Part shown: positions 7,233 to 15,918 of the stretch, piece by piece
How positions within the stretch are numbered: the stretch's first letter is position 1
Layout: each line of letters starts with the position of its first letter
Assembly: GCA_944383165.1 (NCBI GenBank)
Contig: CALWON010000009.1
Span: 1 to 43,436 of the forward strand
Length of the DNA: 43,436 nt
DNA from: an uncultured Oscillospiraceae bacterium
Lineage (GTDB): Bacteria; Bacillota; Clostridia; Oscillospirales; Oscillospiraceae
Direction of reading: 5' to 3'
The notes under the pieces: generated by a model
Told to the model about the DNA's origin: nothing
What the model saw: the letters and a program-made list of their open reading frames with translations, nothing else
The model's database searches: none
Translations under genes and position numbers: made by a program

Positions 7233-8324
7233 ATGTTAACGTTTATTCATGGAGCAGATTTTCATTTGGACAGCCCATTTTCAGGATTAGACCCACAACA
7301 GGCCATCCAACGGCGAAAAGAGCAGAGAGAGTTGCTGGAAAAGCTGGTACAGGTGGCGCAGGAAAAACAGGTGCAATTTGTTTTGTTATCTGGAGATCTG
7401 CTGGATGGACAGACCACCTACCGGGAAACAGCCATGGCATTGGCAGAGGAATTGGGAAAACTTACATGCCCTGTGTTTATTTCTCCCGGAAATCACGATT
7501 ACTATCACAGAACATCTCTGTATGCAGGGAGCTTTTGGCCGGAAAATGTACATATTTTCAGGAGCAGCAAAATAGAACAGGTGGCACTGGGTGCACAGAA
7601 CTGTGTAATCTATGGCAGGGCATTTCAGGCACAACAGGAAACACAGTCCCCACTGCAAGGTTTTTCTGTTGCTCAGGATGGACGGATGCACATTATGGCG
7701 TTGCATGCTCAAGTAGATGGAAAAGGGAACTATGCACCCATTACAAGAGAGCAAATTGCGGAAAGTGGATTGGACTATCTAGCCCTTGGGCATGTACATC
7801 TCTATGATGGGTTGCAACAGGAAGGGAAAACTCATTGGGCTTACGCAGGCTGTCCAGAGGGCAGAGGATTTGATGAGACGGGGGAAAAAGGCGTTTTACT
7901 TGTGACATTGGATGAACAGGATGGCTGTCAGGTGGAACAAATCCCCCTTGCCAAACGGAGATATCATGTACAGACTATTGATATCAGCCATGCAGATGAT
8001 CCAGCCGCTGCCATTTGGATGGCATTGGATGGGGAACCAAAGCAGGATATTTATCGTATTTACCTGACAGGCACCAGAGAAGGTGGTCTGAATTTGAATC
8101 ACCTGCACCATGAGCTGGCACCTCTTGTCTATTCTGCGGTACTCTATGACCAGACAAAGACGGAACAGATGGTGTGGAGTCGCATAGAGGAGGATACCTT
8201 AACTGGTCGCTTTTTACGCCAGATGGCGATTCTAATACAGGCATCCCCAGAGGACGAGACATTACAACAGGCAGTGCGGTTTGGGCTGGCTGCTCTGGAA
8301 CATGGAGAGGATGTGGCACCATGA
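7233..8324 (+). CDS. SbcD/YhaO-like DNA repair exonuclease
   Basis: Calcineurin-type nuclease subunit of a YhaO/YhaN (Mre11/Rad50-like) pair, expected to process DNA ends. In the 363-residue product the five phosphoesterase motifs are intact: GADFHLDSP (D-x-H), LLSGDLLDG, SPGNHDYY, MALHAQ and LALGHVHLYD. ATG 7233 is 27 bp after ymdB with AGAGAGGGA before it. Its stop overlaps the next start as ATGA (8321-8324), so the two are translationally coupled. YhaO rather than canonical SbcD is favoured because the partner is YhaN-like. YhaM is absent. Confidence 0.87.
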   Translation: MLTFIHGADFHLDSPFSGLDPQQAIQRRKEQRELLEKLVQVAQEKQVQFVLLSGDLLDGQTTYRETAMALAEELGKLTCPVFISPGNHDYYHRTSLYAGSFWPENVHIFRSSKIEQVALGAQNCVIYGRAFQAQQETQSPLQGFSVAQDGRMHIMALHAQVDGKGNYAPITREQIAESGLDYLALGHVHLYDGLQQEGKTHWAYAGCPEGRGFDETGEKGVLLVTLDEQDGCQVEQIPLAKRRYHVQTIDISHADDPAAAIWMALDGEPKQDIYRIYLTGTREGGLNLNHLHHELAPLVYSAVLYDQTKTEQMVWSRIEEDTLTGRFLRQMAILIQASPEDETLQQAVRFGLAALEHGEDVAP

Positions 8325-10591
8325 GGATTAAGAGCATGACAGCCACCTTTGGTACTTTACAGGGTGCAACCCTCACATTGGGAGAGGGGTTTCAGGTGAT
8401 ATATGCATCAAATGAAGGGGGAAAGTCCACATGGGCTGCCTTCATAAGAGCCATGTTTTATGGGATTGACACCAAAGACAGGGATAAGAAGGGACATATT
8501 GGAGAAAAAAACCGCTACCAGCCCTGGTCTGGTGCCCCTATGGAGGGCAGCATGACCCTAGAATGGCAGGGGAAAGACATTACCATTCGGAGAGGGCAAA
8601 AAGGAACGGTACCATTTGGTGCCTTTTCTGCGGTCTATACAGATACACAGGAGAAAGTGCCGGGATTAACAGGAGATAATTGTGGTGAATTGATTCTGGG
8701 TATTGGGCGTGAGGTCTATGAAAGGGCAGCATTGATTGGTCAAGGTGGAACCCTAACCATCACTTCTGCACCGGAGCTGGAGCGCAGGATTGCTTCTATT
8801 GTGTCCTCTGGGCAGGAGGAAGTGTCCTACAGCCAGGTGGAGCGGCAGTTAAAAGACTGGCTAAACCGCAGAAAGGTGAATAAAAGTGTGGGGCTGATTC
8901 CAAAATTAGAGGAGGAATTGGTCACATTACAAAGAAACTACATAGAAGCAGAACGAATTAATGAAACCATCAACCAGACCACAGTGGAGCAGTCGGAACT
9001 GCTGGCACAAAAGAACGCATTAGAGCAGGAAATGAGATTGCACAAGCAATATCAACAACAGAAGCTCAATGAAAAGTTTGCAAAAGCAAAAGGGGAGCTG
9101 ATGCAGGCACAAGAGCAGTTAGATACCTTACACAGGGAACAGGCACGGTTTGGCTCCATCCCAGATAAGGCATTCCTAAAAACGGCACAGGGTGAAATGG
9201 CGTTTCTGAAAGCCATTAAACCTGAAATCAGACAGGGGGAGGAGGCACTTGCACAGGCACAAACCGCTTTGGAACAGGCACAAAATGAAGCCAAGACCCC
9301 CTATTTTCCTCAATTCACTGGAGAGGAAGCCATCCGTCAGGCAACACAACAGGTGACATTGTGGCAGCAGACTAAGAACAGGGAGAAAAAAACAAGAGTT
9401 CTGACCCAGTTGACAGTAGGTCTGGGCATTGTGGCAGGTATTGCAGCAGGTGGAATCCTATTGTGTGCCCCTGAACTGGTACCAATGGGGATACAATCCC
9501 CACTTTGGATTGGTATGGCAGCAGGTACTGCTGTGCTGTTGATTGCAGGAGTGGTGAGCGGCATTCGGACCAGTAAGTTAAAAAAATCTGCGGAACAGAT
9601 TTTGATGCAGTACAATGCAGAGAAACCGGAAGAAATTACTGCCCTGGCAAAGGATTACTATGAAAAAATGGAGGCAGTAGAACGGGCGAGACAGCATATG
9701 CAGTATATCTATGCTGGGGTTGAGGAAAAGAGAAACCGCAGGGATGCCTGCCAAGAGAAGCTATTTAACTTTGTCCACTCCTTCGCCCCAGAGGTAAAGG
9801 ATCTGTTTGGCTGTTCGGCGGCTGTTTCCCGTGCGCTCAATCTTGGGGAGCGGGAATTGGTAGTGCGCACCAGATATGAGAGTACGAAGGAGCTGTTCGA
9901 GGCATTAAAAGCACAGGGTGGACAGGATGTACAGACATTGGAGTACATAGCCCCACCACAGAGGCAGCCAGAGGAAACAGCTGCCAAACTTGGTATGGTG
10001 CAGAGCCAACTGGAACAGGTGGAGCGGGAACTGCATACAGCCATTGGAAAACAGAGCAGTGCAGGAGACCCCACAGAGTTAGCTGCCCGTCAGGAACAAG
10101 TGGAGCGGGAGTTGAACCGACGCAAGCAGGAGTACCATGCTATTACCAAAGCAATGGAGGCATTAAAAGAGGCAAACGCACAGTTACAGGCTCAGTTTTC
10201 CCCTGCGCTCAACCAGAGAGCAGGGAAGATTTTGGCATTTTTGACCAATGGAGCCTATCGGGATATTTCTCTCGACCGGGAAATGGAAGCAATGGCAGCC
10301 AAAGCAGGGGATGTATTGCCCCATCGGGCGTTACAGCTGTCCAAAGGTACCATTGACCAGCTCTATCTTGCAGTTCGTTTGGCACTTTATGATCTCTGTG
10401 TGGGGGGAAATCCCATCCCACTGGTTTTAGATGATGCACTGACAGCGTTTGATGATGAGAGAATGGGACGGGCATTGGATTTGTTACTGGAGCGGGCAAA
10501 GCAGGGGCAAATTTTGTTGTTTACCTGTCAAAAGAGAGAGTGTGACTATCTTGAGAAACAGGCTGGGGCGGTTCACTGTACTTGGCTATAA
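8321..10591 (+). CDS. YhaN-like AAA/SMC-type ATPase
   Basis: Rad50/SbcC-like partner of the preceding nuclease. The 756-residue protein begins with the AAA_23/27 ATPase half: IYASNEGGKSTW (about residues 27-38) is the Walker A. It continues with long Gln/Glu/Ala-rich coiled coils (about 185-335 and 470-650). Two adjacent hydrophobic segments (about 362-410) form a hairpin-like membrane insertion. The C-terminal half holds the signature LSKGTIDQLYLAVRLAL and Walker B LVLDDALTAFDDE (about 702-714). It is somewhat shorter than Bacillus YhaN, mainly in the coil. The membrane pair suggests the complex is membrane-tethered. Confidence 0.85.
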   Translation: MRIKSMTATFGTLQGATLTLGEGFQVIYASNEGGKSTWAAFIRAMFYGIDTKDRDKKGHIGEKNRYQPWSGAPMEGSMTLEWQGKDITIRRGQKGTVPFGAFSAVYTDTQEKVPGLTGDNCGELILGIGREVYERAALIGQGGTLTITSAPELERRIASIVSSGQEEVSYSQVERQLKDWLNRRKVNKSVGLIPKLEEELVTLQRNYIEAERINETINQTTVEQSELLAQKNALEQEMRLHKQYQQQKLNEKFAKAKGELMQAQEQLDTLHREQARFGSIPDKAFLKTAQGEMAFLKAIKPEIRQGEEALAQAQTALEQAQNEAKTPYFPQFTGEEAIRQATQQVTLWQQTKNREKKTRVLTQLTVGLGIVAGIAAGGILLCAPELVPMGIQSPLWIGMAAGTAVLLIAGVVSGIRTSKLKKSAEQILMQYNAEKPEEITALAKDYYEKMEAVERARQHMQYIYAGVEEKRNRRDACQEKLFNFVHSFAPEVKDLFGCSAAVSRALNLGERELVVRTRYESTKELFEALKAQGGQDVQTLEYIAPPQRQPEETAAKLGMVQSQLEQVERELHTAIGKQSSAGDPTELAARQEQVERELNRRKQEYHAITKAMEALKEANAQLQAQFSPALNQRAGKILAFLTNGAYRDISLDREMEAMAAKAGDVLPHRALQLSKGTIDQLYLAVRLALYDLCVGGNPIPLVLDDALTAFDDERMGRALDLLLERAKQGQILLFTCQKRECDYLEKQAGAVHCTWL

Positions 10592-10609
10592 AAAGAGAGG
10601 CAGCCTTAT

Positions 10610-11236
10610 ATGAAACGAAATCAGATTTTTCATCCAGAAAATGAATTTTTTAAAACCATCAGTCGTATGGTAGACCTGGTGGGATTGAGTTTATTGTGGA
10701 TGATTTGTTCCATTCCCCTTGTCACCATTGGAGCCAGTACAGCTGCACTGTATGTGGCAACCTTTCGCTGTGTCCGTCAGGAGGAAGGTTATACCTATGC
10801 CCATTTTTTTCAGTCTCTGAAAAAAAATTTCAAACAGGGCATTCTTGTCACCCTCTGTTTCCTGCCTGTGGTGTGCCTGTTCTATTATGGGTTGCCTGTA
10901 CTCCAGTTTATGGGGAGTCAGGGAGACAGGGTGGCAGGGATTCTGTTTTACACATGGCAAATCCTAATTTTTCTTGTATTGACTTATGCAGGGGTTGTGT
11001 GTGCCCTTCTGGGACGGTTTACCTTTCCCATTGGAAAACTGTTTCAAACTGCCTTGATGCTTCTATTGTGTCACCTGCCACTGGCTGTTTTGTATGGATT
11101 TTTGCTCTATTTGGCAGTGGTTTTGTGTTTCAATTTCCTGTGGCCCATCTTCTTTTTGCCTACCCTTGCGATTCTGTGGGGGTCATTTCCTTTGGAGAAA
11201 ATGATAAGCTATCATATACAAGACCATCAGGAGTGA
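10610..11236 (+). CDS. DUF624 (YesL-like) membrane protein
   Basis: A 208-residue integral membrane protein of the DUF624/YesL family with about five hydrophobic segments. Conserved family features are the N-terminal FFKTISRMVDLVGLSLLW, the IPLVTIGASTAALY turn and a basic cytoplasmic loop FFQSLKKNFKQG. The function is not established; these proteins commonly lie beside carbohydrate ABC transporter operons, as here. It starts 18 bp after the YhaN-like gene and could be co-transcribed with it, but by content it belongs with the ABC operon downstream. Confidence 0.8.
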   Translation: MKRNQIFHPENEFFKTISRMVDLVGLSLLWMICSIPLVTIGASTAALYVATFRCVRQEEGYTYAHFFQSLKKNFKQGILVTLCFLPVVCLFYYGLPVLQFMGSQGDRVAGILFYTWQILIFLVLTYAGVVCALLGRFTFPIGKLFQTALMLLLCHLPLAVLYGFLLYLAVVLCFNFLWPIFFLPTLAILWGSFPLEKMISYHIQDHQE

Positions 11237-11534
11237 ATCCATTTATTTTGGTTTCTTTTGATGAAAAGGTCTGTTTTGTATAGAAAGTAAGGGGAAAGAA
11301 GACAGTGCCCTTGTCAATGTGCTTAAATTTATCAAATTATTTTCGCTGTTTTCACGAATTTAAAATTATTTTCAAAATAAGATTGACTTATGATATATTC
11401 CCTTGTACAATCTAAACAGATAAGGAAGGCAGATTTTCAAGAAAATTTGCAAATGTGTCTTTCTGTACAGACTCAGTGAGATGAGAAAATCTGAACTTGA
11501 ACCTTTGGACACCAATGAGGAGGTAGAATTGAAC
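11237..11534 (+). promoter_or_regulatory. Promoter and structured 5' leader of the ABC-transporter operon
   Basis: No gene in these 298 bases. TTGACT (11383-11388), 17-bp spacer and TACAAT (11406-11411) form a sigma-A promoter. Upstream, AAATTATTTTC occurs twice (11334-11344, 11363-11373), 29 bp apart on the same face of DNA, a candidate operator or UP element. In the leader CAGATTTTC (11430-11438) can pair with GAAAATCTG (11485-11493), enclosing about 46 nt. No known riboswitch is recognised. Confidence 0.55.
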
Positions 11535-12884
11535 ATGAAAAAGTTTCTTGCTCTAACCCTGTCTGCCACTATGGCACTGTCCCTAGCTGCCTGCACAGGA
11601 GGAAATACAGGCAGTACTACATCTGGCAGCACCACTTCCAGTGGCAGTACCACTTCTTCTGGCACATCCAGTACATCTGGTACTGGAACCACATTGAAGC
11701 TGTGGAGCTTCAATGTAGGTACACTCAATGAGAAGGCAAACTGGGATTCCCTGATTGCAAAGTTCAATGAGACAAACCCAGACATTAAGGTGGAAGTGGA
11801 AATTATTACTTATGCAGATGGCGATACTTCTCTGAGTTCTGCAATTCCTGCCGGTTCTGGTCCCGATATTCTGTTTGAAGGTCCTGAGCGTCTGGTTGGT
11901 AACTATGGACGTGCTGGTCTGATGGTTGACCTGTCTGACCTGTGGGCAGAGGGTGGTGCTGACATTGCAGAGGGCATCAAGTCTGTGTCCCAGTTGGATG
12001 GCAAGTACTATATGTATCCTCTGAGCGTGGCTGCCCACTGTATGGCAATCAACTATGAGGTGTTTGAGCAGGCTGGTGCATTGCAGTATATTGATCAGGA
12101 AACCCGCACATGGACCACAGACAACTTTGTAAAGGCAATGGAGGCAGTTCGTGATTCTGGTCTGGTGGCCACTCCAGGTATTGTATACTGCGGCGCACAG
12201 GGCGGTGACCAGGGTACCCGTGCACTGGTGAACAACCTGTACTCTGATTATTTTGTCAATGATGATGGTACTTCCTACAATGCCAACAGTGCAAACAATG
12301 TGAAGGCACTGACTTTGCTGGATGAGATGGTGGGCAATGGTTCCCTGTCTGCAAATGCTGGTTTTGCTGCCGCTGAGGAGCTTCAGGCATTTGCAAACGG
12401 TACCTGTGCAGTTACCTTCTGCTGGAACTACTCCAACTATACCCAGTATGCAGCCCAGACCCAGTTCACTCCTTATGCGGTAGCATTCCCCTCTGATGAC
12501 GGTCAGCCTGAGCTGGAGATGGCAGGGCCTTATGGCTTTGGTATCTTCGACAATGGTGATGACGCCAAGATTGAAGCCGCTAAGAAGTTCGTCAAGTTTG
12601 TGTGTGATGATGTCACTGCTGGTACTGAGGCTGTGAAGTACACTGGTTTCTTCCCTGTCCATGCCGATTGGGGCGATATCTATGCCGATGCTGAGGATGC
12701 CGATGTACGTGCTCCCTTTGCAATGATGAGCAACTATCTGGGTCGCTACTACAACCTGACTGGTGGCTGGACTGAGCAGCGTGCTCTCTGGTGGAACATG
12801 CTGGCTGAGATTCTGGTTGGTGGAGCTGATCCTCAGACTGCCGCAGACAGCTATGTTGAGCAGGTAAATGCGAATATTGCCTAA
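11535..12884 (+). CDS. Extracellular solute-binding lipoprotein (family 1, sugar-type)
   Basis: Captures substrate for the ABC permeases encoded downstream. The 449-residue lipoprotein starts at ATG 11535 (GAGGAGGT just upstream) with a signal peptide and lipobox LAAC (Cys about 21). A low-complexity Gly/Ser/Thr tether follows (about 22-52), then a family 1 binding domain starting LKLWSFNVG. It uses CGT and GGT codons heavily, unlike the repair genes before it, suggesting high expression. A hairpin after the gene probably raises its level relative to the permeases. The substrate cannot be read from sequence; the aldolase in the operon suggests a sialic or other keto-deoxy sugar acid. Confidence 0.85.
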   Translation: MKKFLALTLSATMALSLAACTGGNTGSTTSGSTTSSGSTTSSGTSSTSGTGTTLKLWSFNVGTLNEKANWDSLIAKFNETNPDIKVEVEIITYADGDTSLSSAIPAGSGPDILFEGPERLVGNYGRAGLMVDLSDLWAEGGADIAEGIKSVSQLDGKYYMYPLSVAAHCMAINYEVFEQAGALQYIDQETRTWTTDNFVKAMEAVRDSGLVATPGIVYCGAQGGDQGTRALVNNLYSDYFVNDDGTSYNANSANNVKALTLLDEMVGNGSLSANAGFAAAEELQAFANGTCAVTFCWNYSNYTQYAAQTQFTPYAVAFPSDDGQPELEMAGPYGFGIFDNGDDAKIEAAKKFVKFVCDDVTAGTEAVKYTGFFPVHADWGDIYADAEDADVRAPFAMMSNYLGRYYNLTGGWTEQRALWWNMLAEILVGGADPQTAADSYVEQVNANIA

Positions 12885-12914
12885 AAGCAGTGTAGTCTGA
12901 TGTAGGTTTGCTGT

Positions 12915-12954
12915 ACCCGCTCCCTGTATGAGAGGGGGCGGGTGCAGTTTTTTT
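12915..12954 (+). terminator. Intra-operon hairpin/partial terminator after the binding protein
   Basis: An 11-bp stem ACCCGCTCCCT/AGGGGGCGGGT (12915-12925 with 12933-12943, one G-U) is followed 4 nt later by seven T. Such hairpins set binding-protein excess over permeases by partial termination and 3'-end protection. Confidence 0.75.
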
Positions 12955-12993
12955 AAACAAATTACCATTTTTTTCAAAAAGGGGGAGACTTCT

Positions 12994-13923
12994 ATGGCAC
13001 AGGCAACAGCCACTGTGACACAAAAGCCAGGAGGCAACAAGCCCAAAGAGACTTCTGGGATGAGTCGGGCTCTGGTGCGGCGAGAGACTATTTCTGGGTA
13101 TCTCTTTTTATTGCCAAGCCTGATTTTTTTCATTGGATTCGTTGTAGTTCCAATGGGAATTTGTGTTGTGTACAGTTTTCTGGACTATGGAATGGCTGGT
13201 GTGGAAGGTTTTGCTGGTCTGGATAACTATTTACGCATGCTGAGTGACAAAACATTCCACAAAGGATTTATCAATACTGTACTGATTGTTGTAGTGGCAG
13301 TGCCCACTGTCACTGCATTTTCTCTCTGGGTCAGTTCAGCTATCTATCAAATGAGTTCATTTACACGCTCCTTTTTCCGCTGTGTTTTCTATCTGCCAGT
13401 GGTCACAGGTACTGTAGCAGTTACCGTGGTGTGGAAGTGGATGTTTAACCCCTACAACGGTCTTTTGAATCAGTTGACCGGTAATGTGGGATTTGACTGG
13501 TTGGGCAATCCCAACACAGCCATTTGGTGTATCATTATGATTCTGTTCACCACATCCATCGGTCAGCCCATTGTGCTTTATGTGGCAGCCTTGGGTAATG
13601 TGGATAATTCCATCATTGAGGCAGCCCAGGTGGATGGTGCCACAAAATTACAGGTATTCTGGAAGATTAAGTGGCCTGCCATTATGCCTACCACTCTGTA
13701 CATATTGGTTATTACCACAATTAACAGCTTCCAGTGCTTTGCACTCATCCAGTTGCTGACTTCTGGCGGACCATTCTTCAGCACCACCACCATTATGTAT
13801 CAGATTTTTGATACTGTGTACAAGTACAATGATTTTGGATATGCCAATGCAATGGGCGTTGTACTAGCCATTATCATTGCTATTTTCTCCGCAATCCAGT
13901 TCAAACTGGCAAAGACAGACTAA
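12994..13923 (+). CDS. ABC transporter permease, UgpA/MsmF type
   Basis: First of two MalFG-like inner-membrane subunits. The 309-residue protein has a hydrophilic N-terminus, six predicted membrane segments beginning with YLFLLPSLIFFIGFVVVP, and the cytoplasmic EAA loop EAAQVDGATKLQVFWKIKWPA's core EAAQVDGAT (about residues 209-217), which contacts the ATPase. ATG 12994 lies after GGGGGAG; the in-frame upstream extension is not needed. Stop to next start is 15 bp. Confidence 0.9.
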   Translation: MAQATATVTQKPGGNKPKETSGMSRALVRRETISGYLFLLPSLIFFIGFVVVPMGICVVYSFLDYGMAGVEGFAGLDNYLRMLSDKTFHKGFINTVLIVVVAVPTVTAFSLWVSSAIYQMSSFTRSFFRCVFYLPVVTGTVAVTVVWKWMFNPYNGLLNQLTGNVGFDWLGNPNTAIWCIIMILFTTSIGQPIVLYVAALGNVDNSIIEAAQVDGATKLQVFWKIKWPAIMPTTLYILVITTINSFQCFALIQLLTSGGPFFSTTTIMYQIFDTVYKYNDFGYANAMGVVLAIIIAIFSAIQFKLAKTD

Positions 13924-13938
13924 GAAGGAGGGGAGATT

Positions 13939-14781
13939 ATGAATAAAAAGGCTGATTTATCCGGTACCTCTACAGGTTACAAAATATTTTCCATTGTTAT
14001 TTTGATTGCGCTGGCTATTTTCTTCATCTTTCCTCTCTACTGGATTGTAACGGGTTCGTTTAAAGATGCCATTGCCATCAATGCCCGTGAACCACAGTGG
14101 TTCCCTGTGGCACCCATTCTGGATAACTACATCCGCCTGTTTAGTAAGCCTGCGTTCCGTTGGCTGGCAAACATTGTCATCATTGCTGTGTCTGCAATGG
14201 CGCTCACCTGTTTAACCGCTTCCCTGGCTGGCTATGCACTGGCAAAAAAACGGTTTATTGGTCGCAATATCCTGTTTACCATTATCATTTGTGCCATGGC
14301 TCTGCCTAAGCAGGTGATTGTACTTCCTCTCCTACAGGAAATGAATTTTCTGCATCTGTCTGACAATCTGCTGGCAGTGATTCTGCCCACAGTAGGTTGG
14401 CCATTTGGTGTATTCTTGATGAAGCAATTTTCAGAGACCATTCCAACGGAAATTTTGGAGGCTGCCAGAGTGGATGGAGCTGGTGAAGTACGCACCTTCT
14501 TTACAGTAGTATTTCCTATGATTAAGCCTGGTATTGGCGCACTGGCAATCTTTACTTTTGTAAACACATGGAACGACTACTTCCTGCAACTGGTTATGTT
14601 GACCAGTGAAGAGAATTTCACCCTACCTCTTGGTATTGCCAAACTACAAGGTGAAATGTCCAGCGATTTCGGATTGATTATGGCTGGCGCATGTCTTGCT
14701 GCATTGCCCATTGTAGCAGTATTCCTTGCATTCCAAAAATACTTTACACAGGGTATTGCAATGGGCGCGGTAAAGGGCTAA
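13939..14781 (+). CDS. ABC transporter permease, UgpE/MsmG type
   Basis: Second permease of the sugar-type importer, 280 residues, with six membrane segments. EAARVDGAGEVRTFF (about residues 174-188) is the EAA loop. The N-terminal IFFIFPLYWIVTGSFK is typical of the MalG-like partner. AAGGAGGGGAG directly precedes the ATG. It pairs with the upstream permease in one heterodimer. Confidence 0.9.
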   Translation: MNKKADLSGTSTGYKIFSIVILIALAIFFIFPLYWIVTGSFKDAIAINAREPQWFPVAPILDNYIRLFSKPAFRWLANIVIIAVSAMALTCLTASLAGYALAKKRFIGRNILFTIIICAMALPKQVIVLPLLQEMNFLHLSDNLLAVILPTVGWPFGVFLMKQFSETIPTEILEAARVDGAGEVRTFFTVVFPMIKPGIGALAIFTFVNTWNDYFLQLVMLTSEENFTLPLGIAKLQGEMSSDFGLIMAGACLAALPIVAVFLAFQKYFTQGIAMGAVKG

Positions 14782-14826
14782 TATAGTAACAAAGATTTTA
14801 AATTCTTAAAAATGGAGTGAATCAAC

Positions 14827-15732
14827 ATGGGTGACATGAAAAAATATCAGGGAGTCATTCCTGCTTTCTATGCCTGTTATGACAAAGAAGGTCACATCAA
14901 TGCAGATGGCGTACGAGCTTTGACCCGTTACCTCATTGAAAAAGGTGTCAATGGTCTATATGTAGGTGGTTCCTCTGGTGAGTGTATTTATCAGAGTGTT
15001 GCAGAGCGTAAGCTGGTGTTGGAAAATGTGATGGCAGAGGCAAAGGGAAAAGTCACCATTATTGCCCATGTAGCATGTAACAACACAATTGACAGCCAGG
15101 AACTGGCAGCCCATGCAGAAAGTTTGGGAGTGGATGCCATCGCAGCCATTCCTCCCATCTACTTTAAACTGCCCCCCTATGGCATTGCCCAGTATTGGAA
15201 TGACATTTCTGCGGCAGCTCCCAATACCGACTTTATTATTTATAATATCCCTCAATTGGCTGGTGTGGCCCTGTCTACTGACCTTTTGAAAGAGATGCTG
15301 AAAAATCCCCGTGTGATTGGTGTAAAGAACTCCTCTATGCCTACACAGGATATTCAGATGTGGAAAGATGAGGGATGCATTGTATTCAATGGACCAGATG
15401 AGCAATTTATCTCCGGTCTTGCAATGGGAGCCATTAGTGGTATTGGTGGTACCTATGCAGTGATGCCAGAGCTGTTCCTGAAAATTTATGCCCTCACCCA
15501 AGCGGGTGATCTGGCGACTGCCCGTGAGATTCAAAATGAAGCATGTCGCATCATTTACAAGATGTGTAGTGCAAAAGGCAATCTGTATGCAGTGATGAAA
15601 GCAATTTTGGCAAAGAAGGGTGTTGACTGCGGTTCTGTCCGCAAGCCTCTGCCTGCTCTGGTTGACAGCGATATGGCTGTTGTGGACGAGGCAGCAAACA
15701 TGATTGACACTGCGGTGGCAAAGTATTGCTAA
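14827..15732 (+). CDS. DapA/NanA-family aldolase, N-acetylneuraminate-lyase-like
   Basis: Class I aldolase of the dihydrodipicolinate synthase/N-acetylneuraminate lyase family, 301 residues, the normal TIM-barrel length. The Schiff-base lysine lies in VIGVKNSS (about residue 164) and the proton-relay tyrosine in IIYNIP (about 136). GGSSGE replaces the GGSTGE or GTTGE pyruvate-binding loop. YNIPQLAGV is of the lyase type rather than the YNVPSRT of DapA, which argues for cleavage of a 2-keto-3-deoxy sugar acid to pyruvate plus an aldehyde. Other nan genes (nanE, nanK) are absent, so sialic acid itself is uncertain. Its place between permeases and ATPase ties it to the imported substrate. Confidence 0.82.
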   Translation: MGDMKKYQGVIPAFYACYDKEGHINADGVRALTRYLIEKGVNGLYVGGSSGECIYQSVAERKLVLENVMAEAKGKVTIIAHVACNNTIDSQELAAHAESLGVDAIAAIPPIYFKLPPYGIAQYWNDISAAAPNTDFIIYNIPQLAGVALSTDLLKEMLKNPRVIGVKNSSMPTQDIQMWKDEGCIVFNGPDEQFISGLAMGAISGIGGTYAVMPELFLKIYALTQAGDLATAREIQNEACRIIYKMCSAKGNLYAVMKAILAKKGVDCGSVRKPLPALVDSDMAVVDEAANMIDTAVAKYC

Positions 15733-15918
15733 CCTTTAGTGTGAATAAAAATTGACGGGGAGAGGGCTACTCCATTTCTATAGTTCTCTCTACTGAAAAA
15801 AGGAGGAAAAAATCCGCTGGTCGGCGGTGCAGCAGTGTGGAGACCTGTTGTAACACAAAAAGAAGACTCTCTTTTTGCAAGGTATATCTGCGGAGGCAAG
15901 TATACCACGACCGAGACT
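15733..15918 (+). promoter_or_regulatory. Leader before the ABC ATPase with two ribosome-binding-like sites
   Basis: AGGAGG at 15801-15806 has no ATG, GTG or TTG at a suitable distance. A second GGAGG (15892-15896) lies 22 nt from the ATPase ATG and sits in the loop of GGTATA/TATACC (15881-15886 with 15901-15906). No SD-like sequence lies at normal spacing before ATG 15919. This is either leader-controlled translation or a remodelled gene start. Confidence 0.4.

Noticed and set aside
11600..11690. Short repeats in the binding-protein gene that could suggest a repeat array
   Set aside because: They encode the Gly/Ser/Thr tether after the lipobox; they are coding low complexity, not CRISPR or a regulatory repeat.
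11583..13133. A 516-codon open frame on the minus strand
   Set aside because: It is fully antisense to the binding protein and first permease, is rich in Cys, His and Ile repeats with no domain, and reflects codon bias of the real genes.
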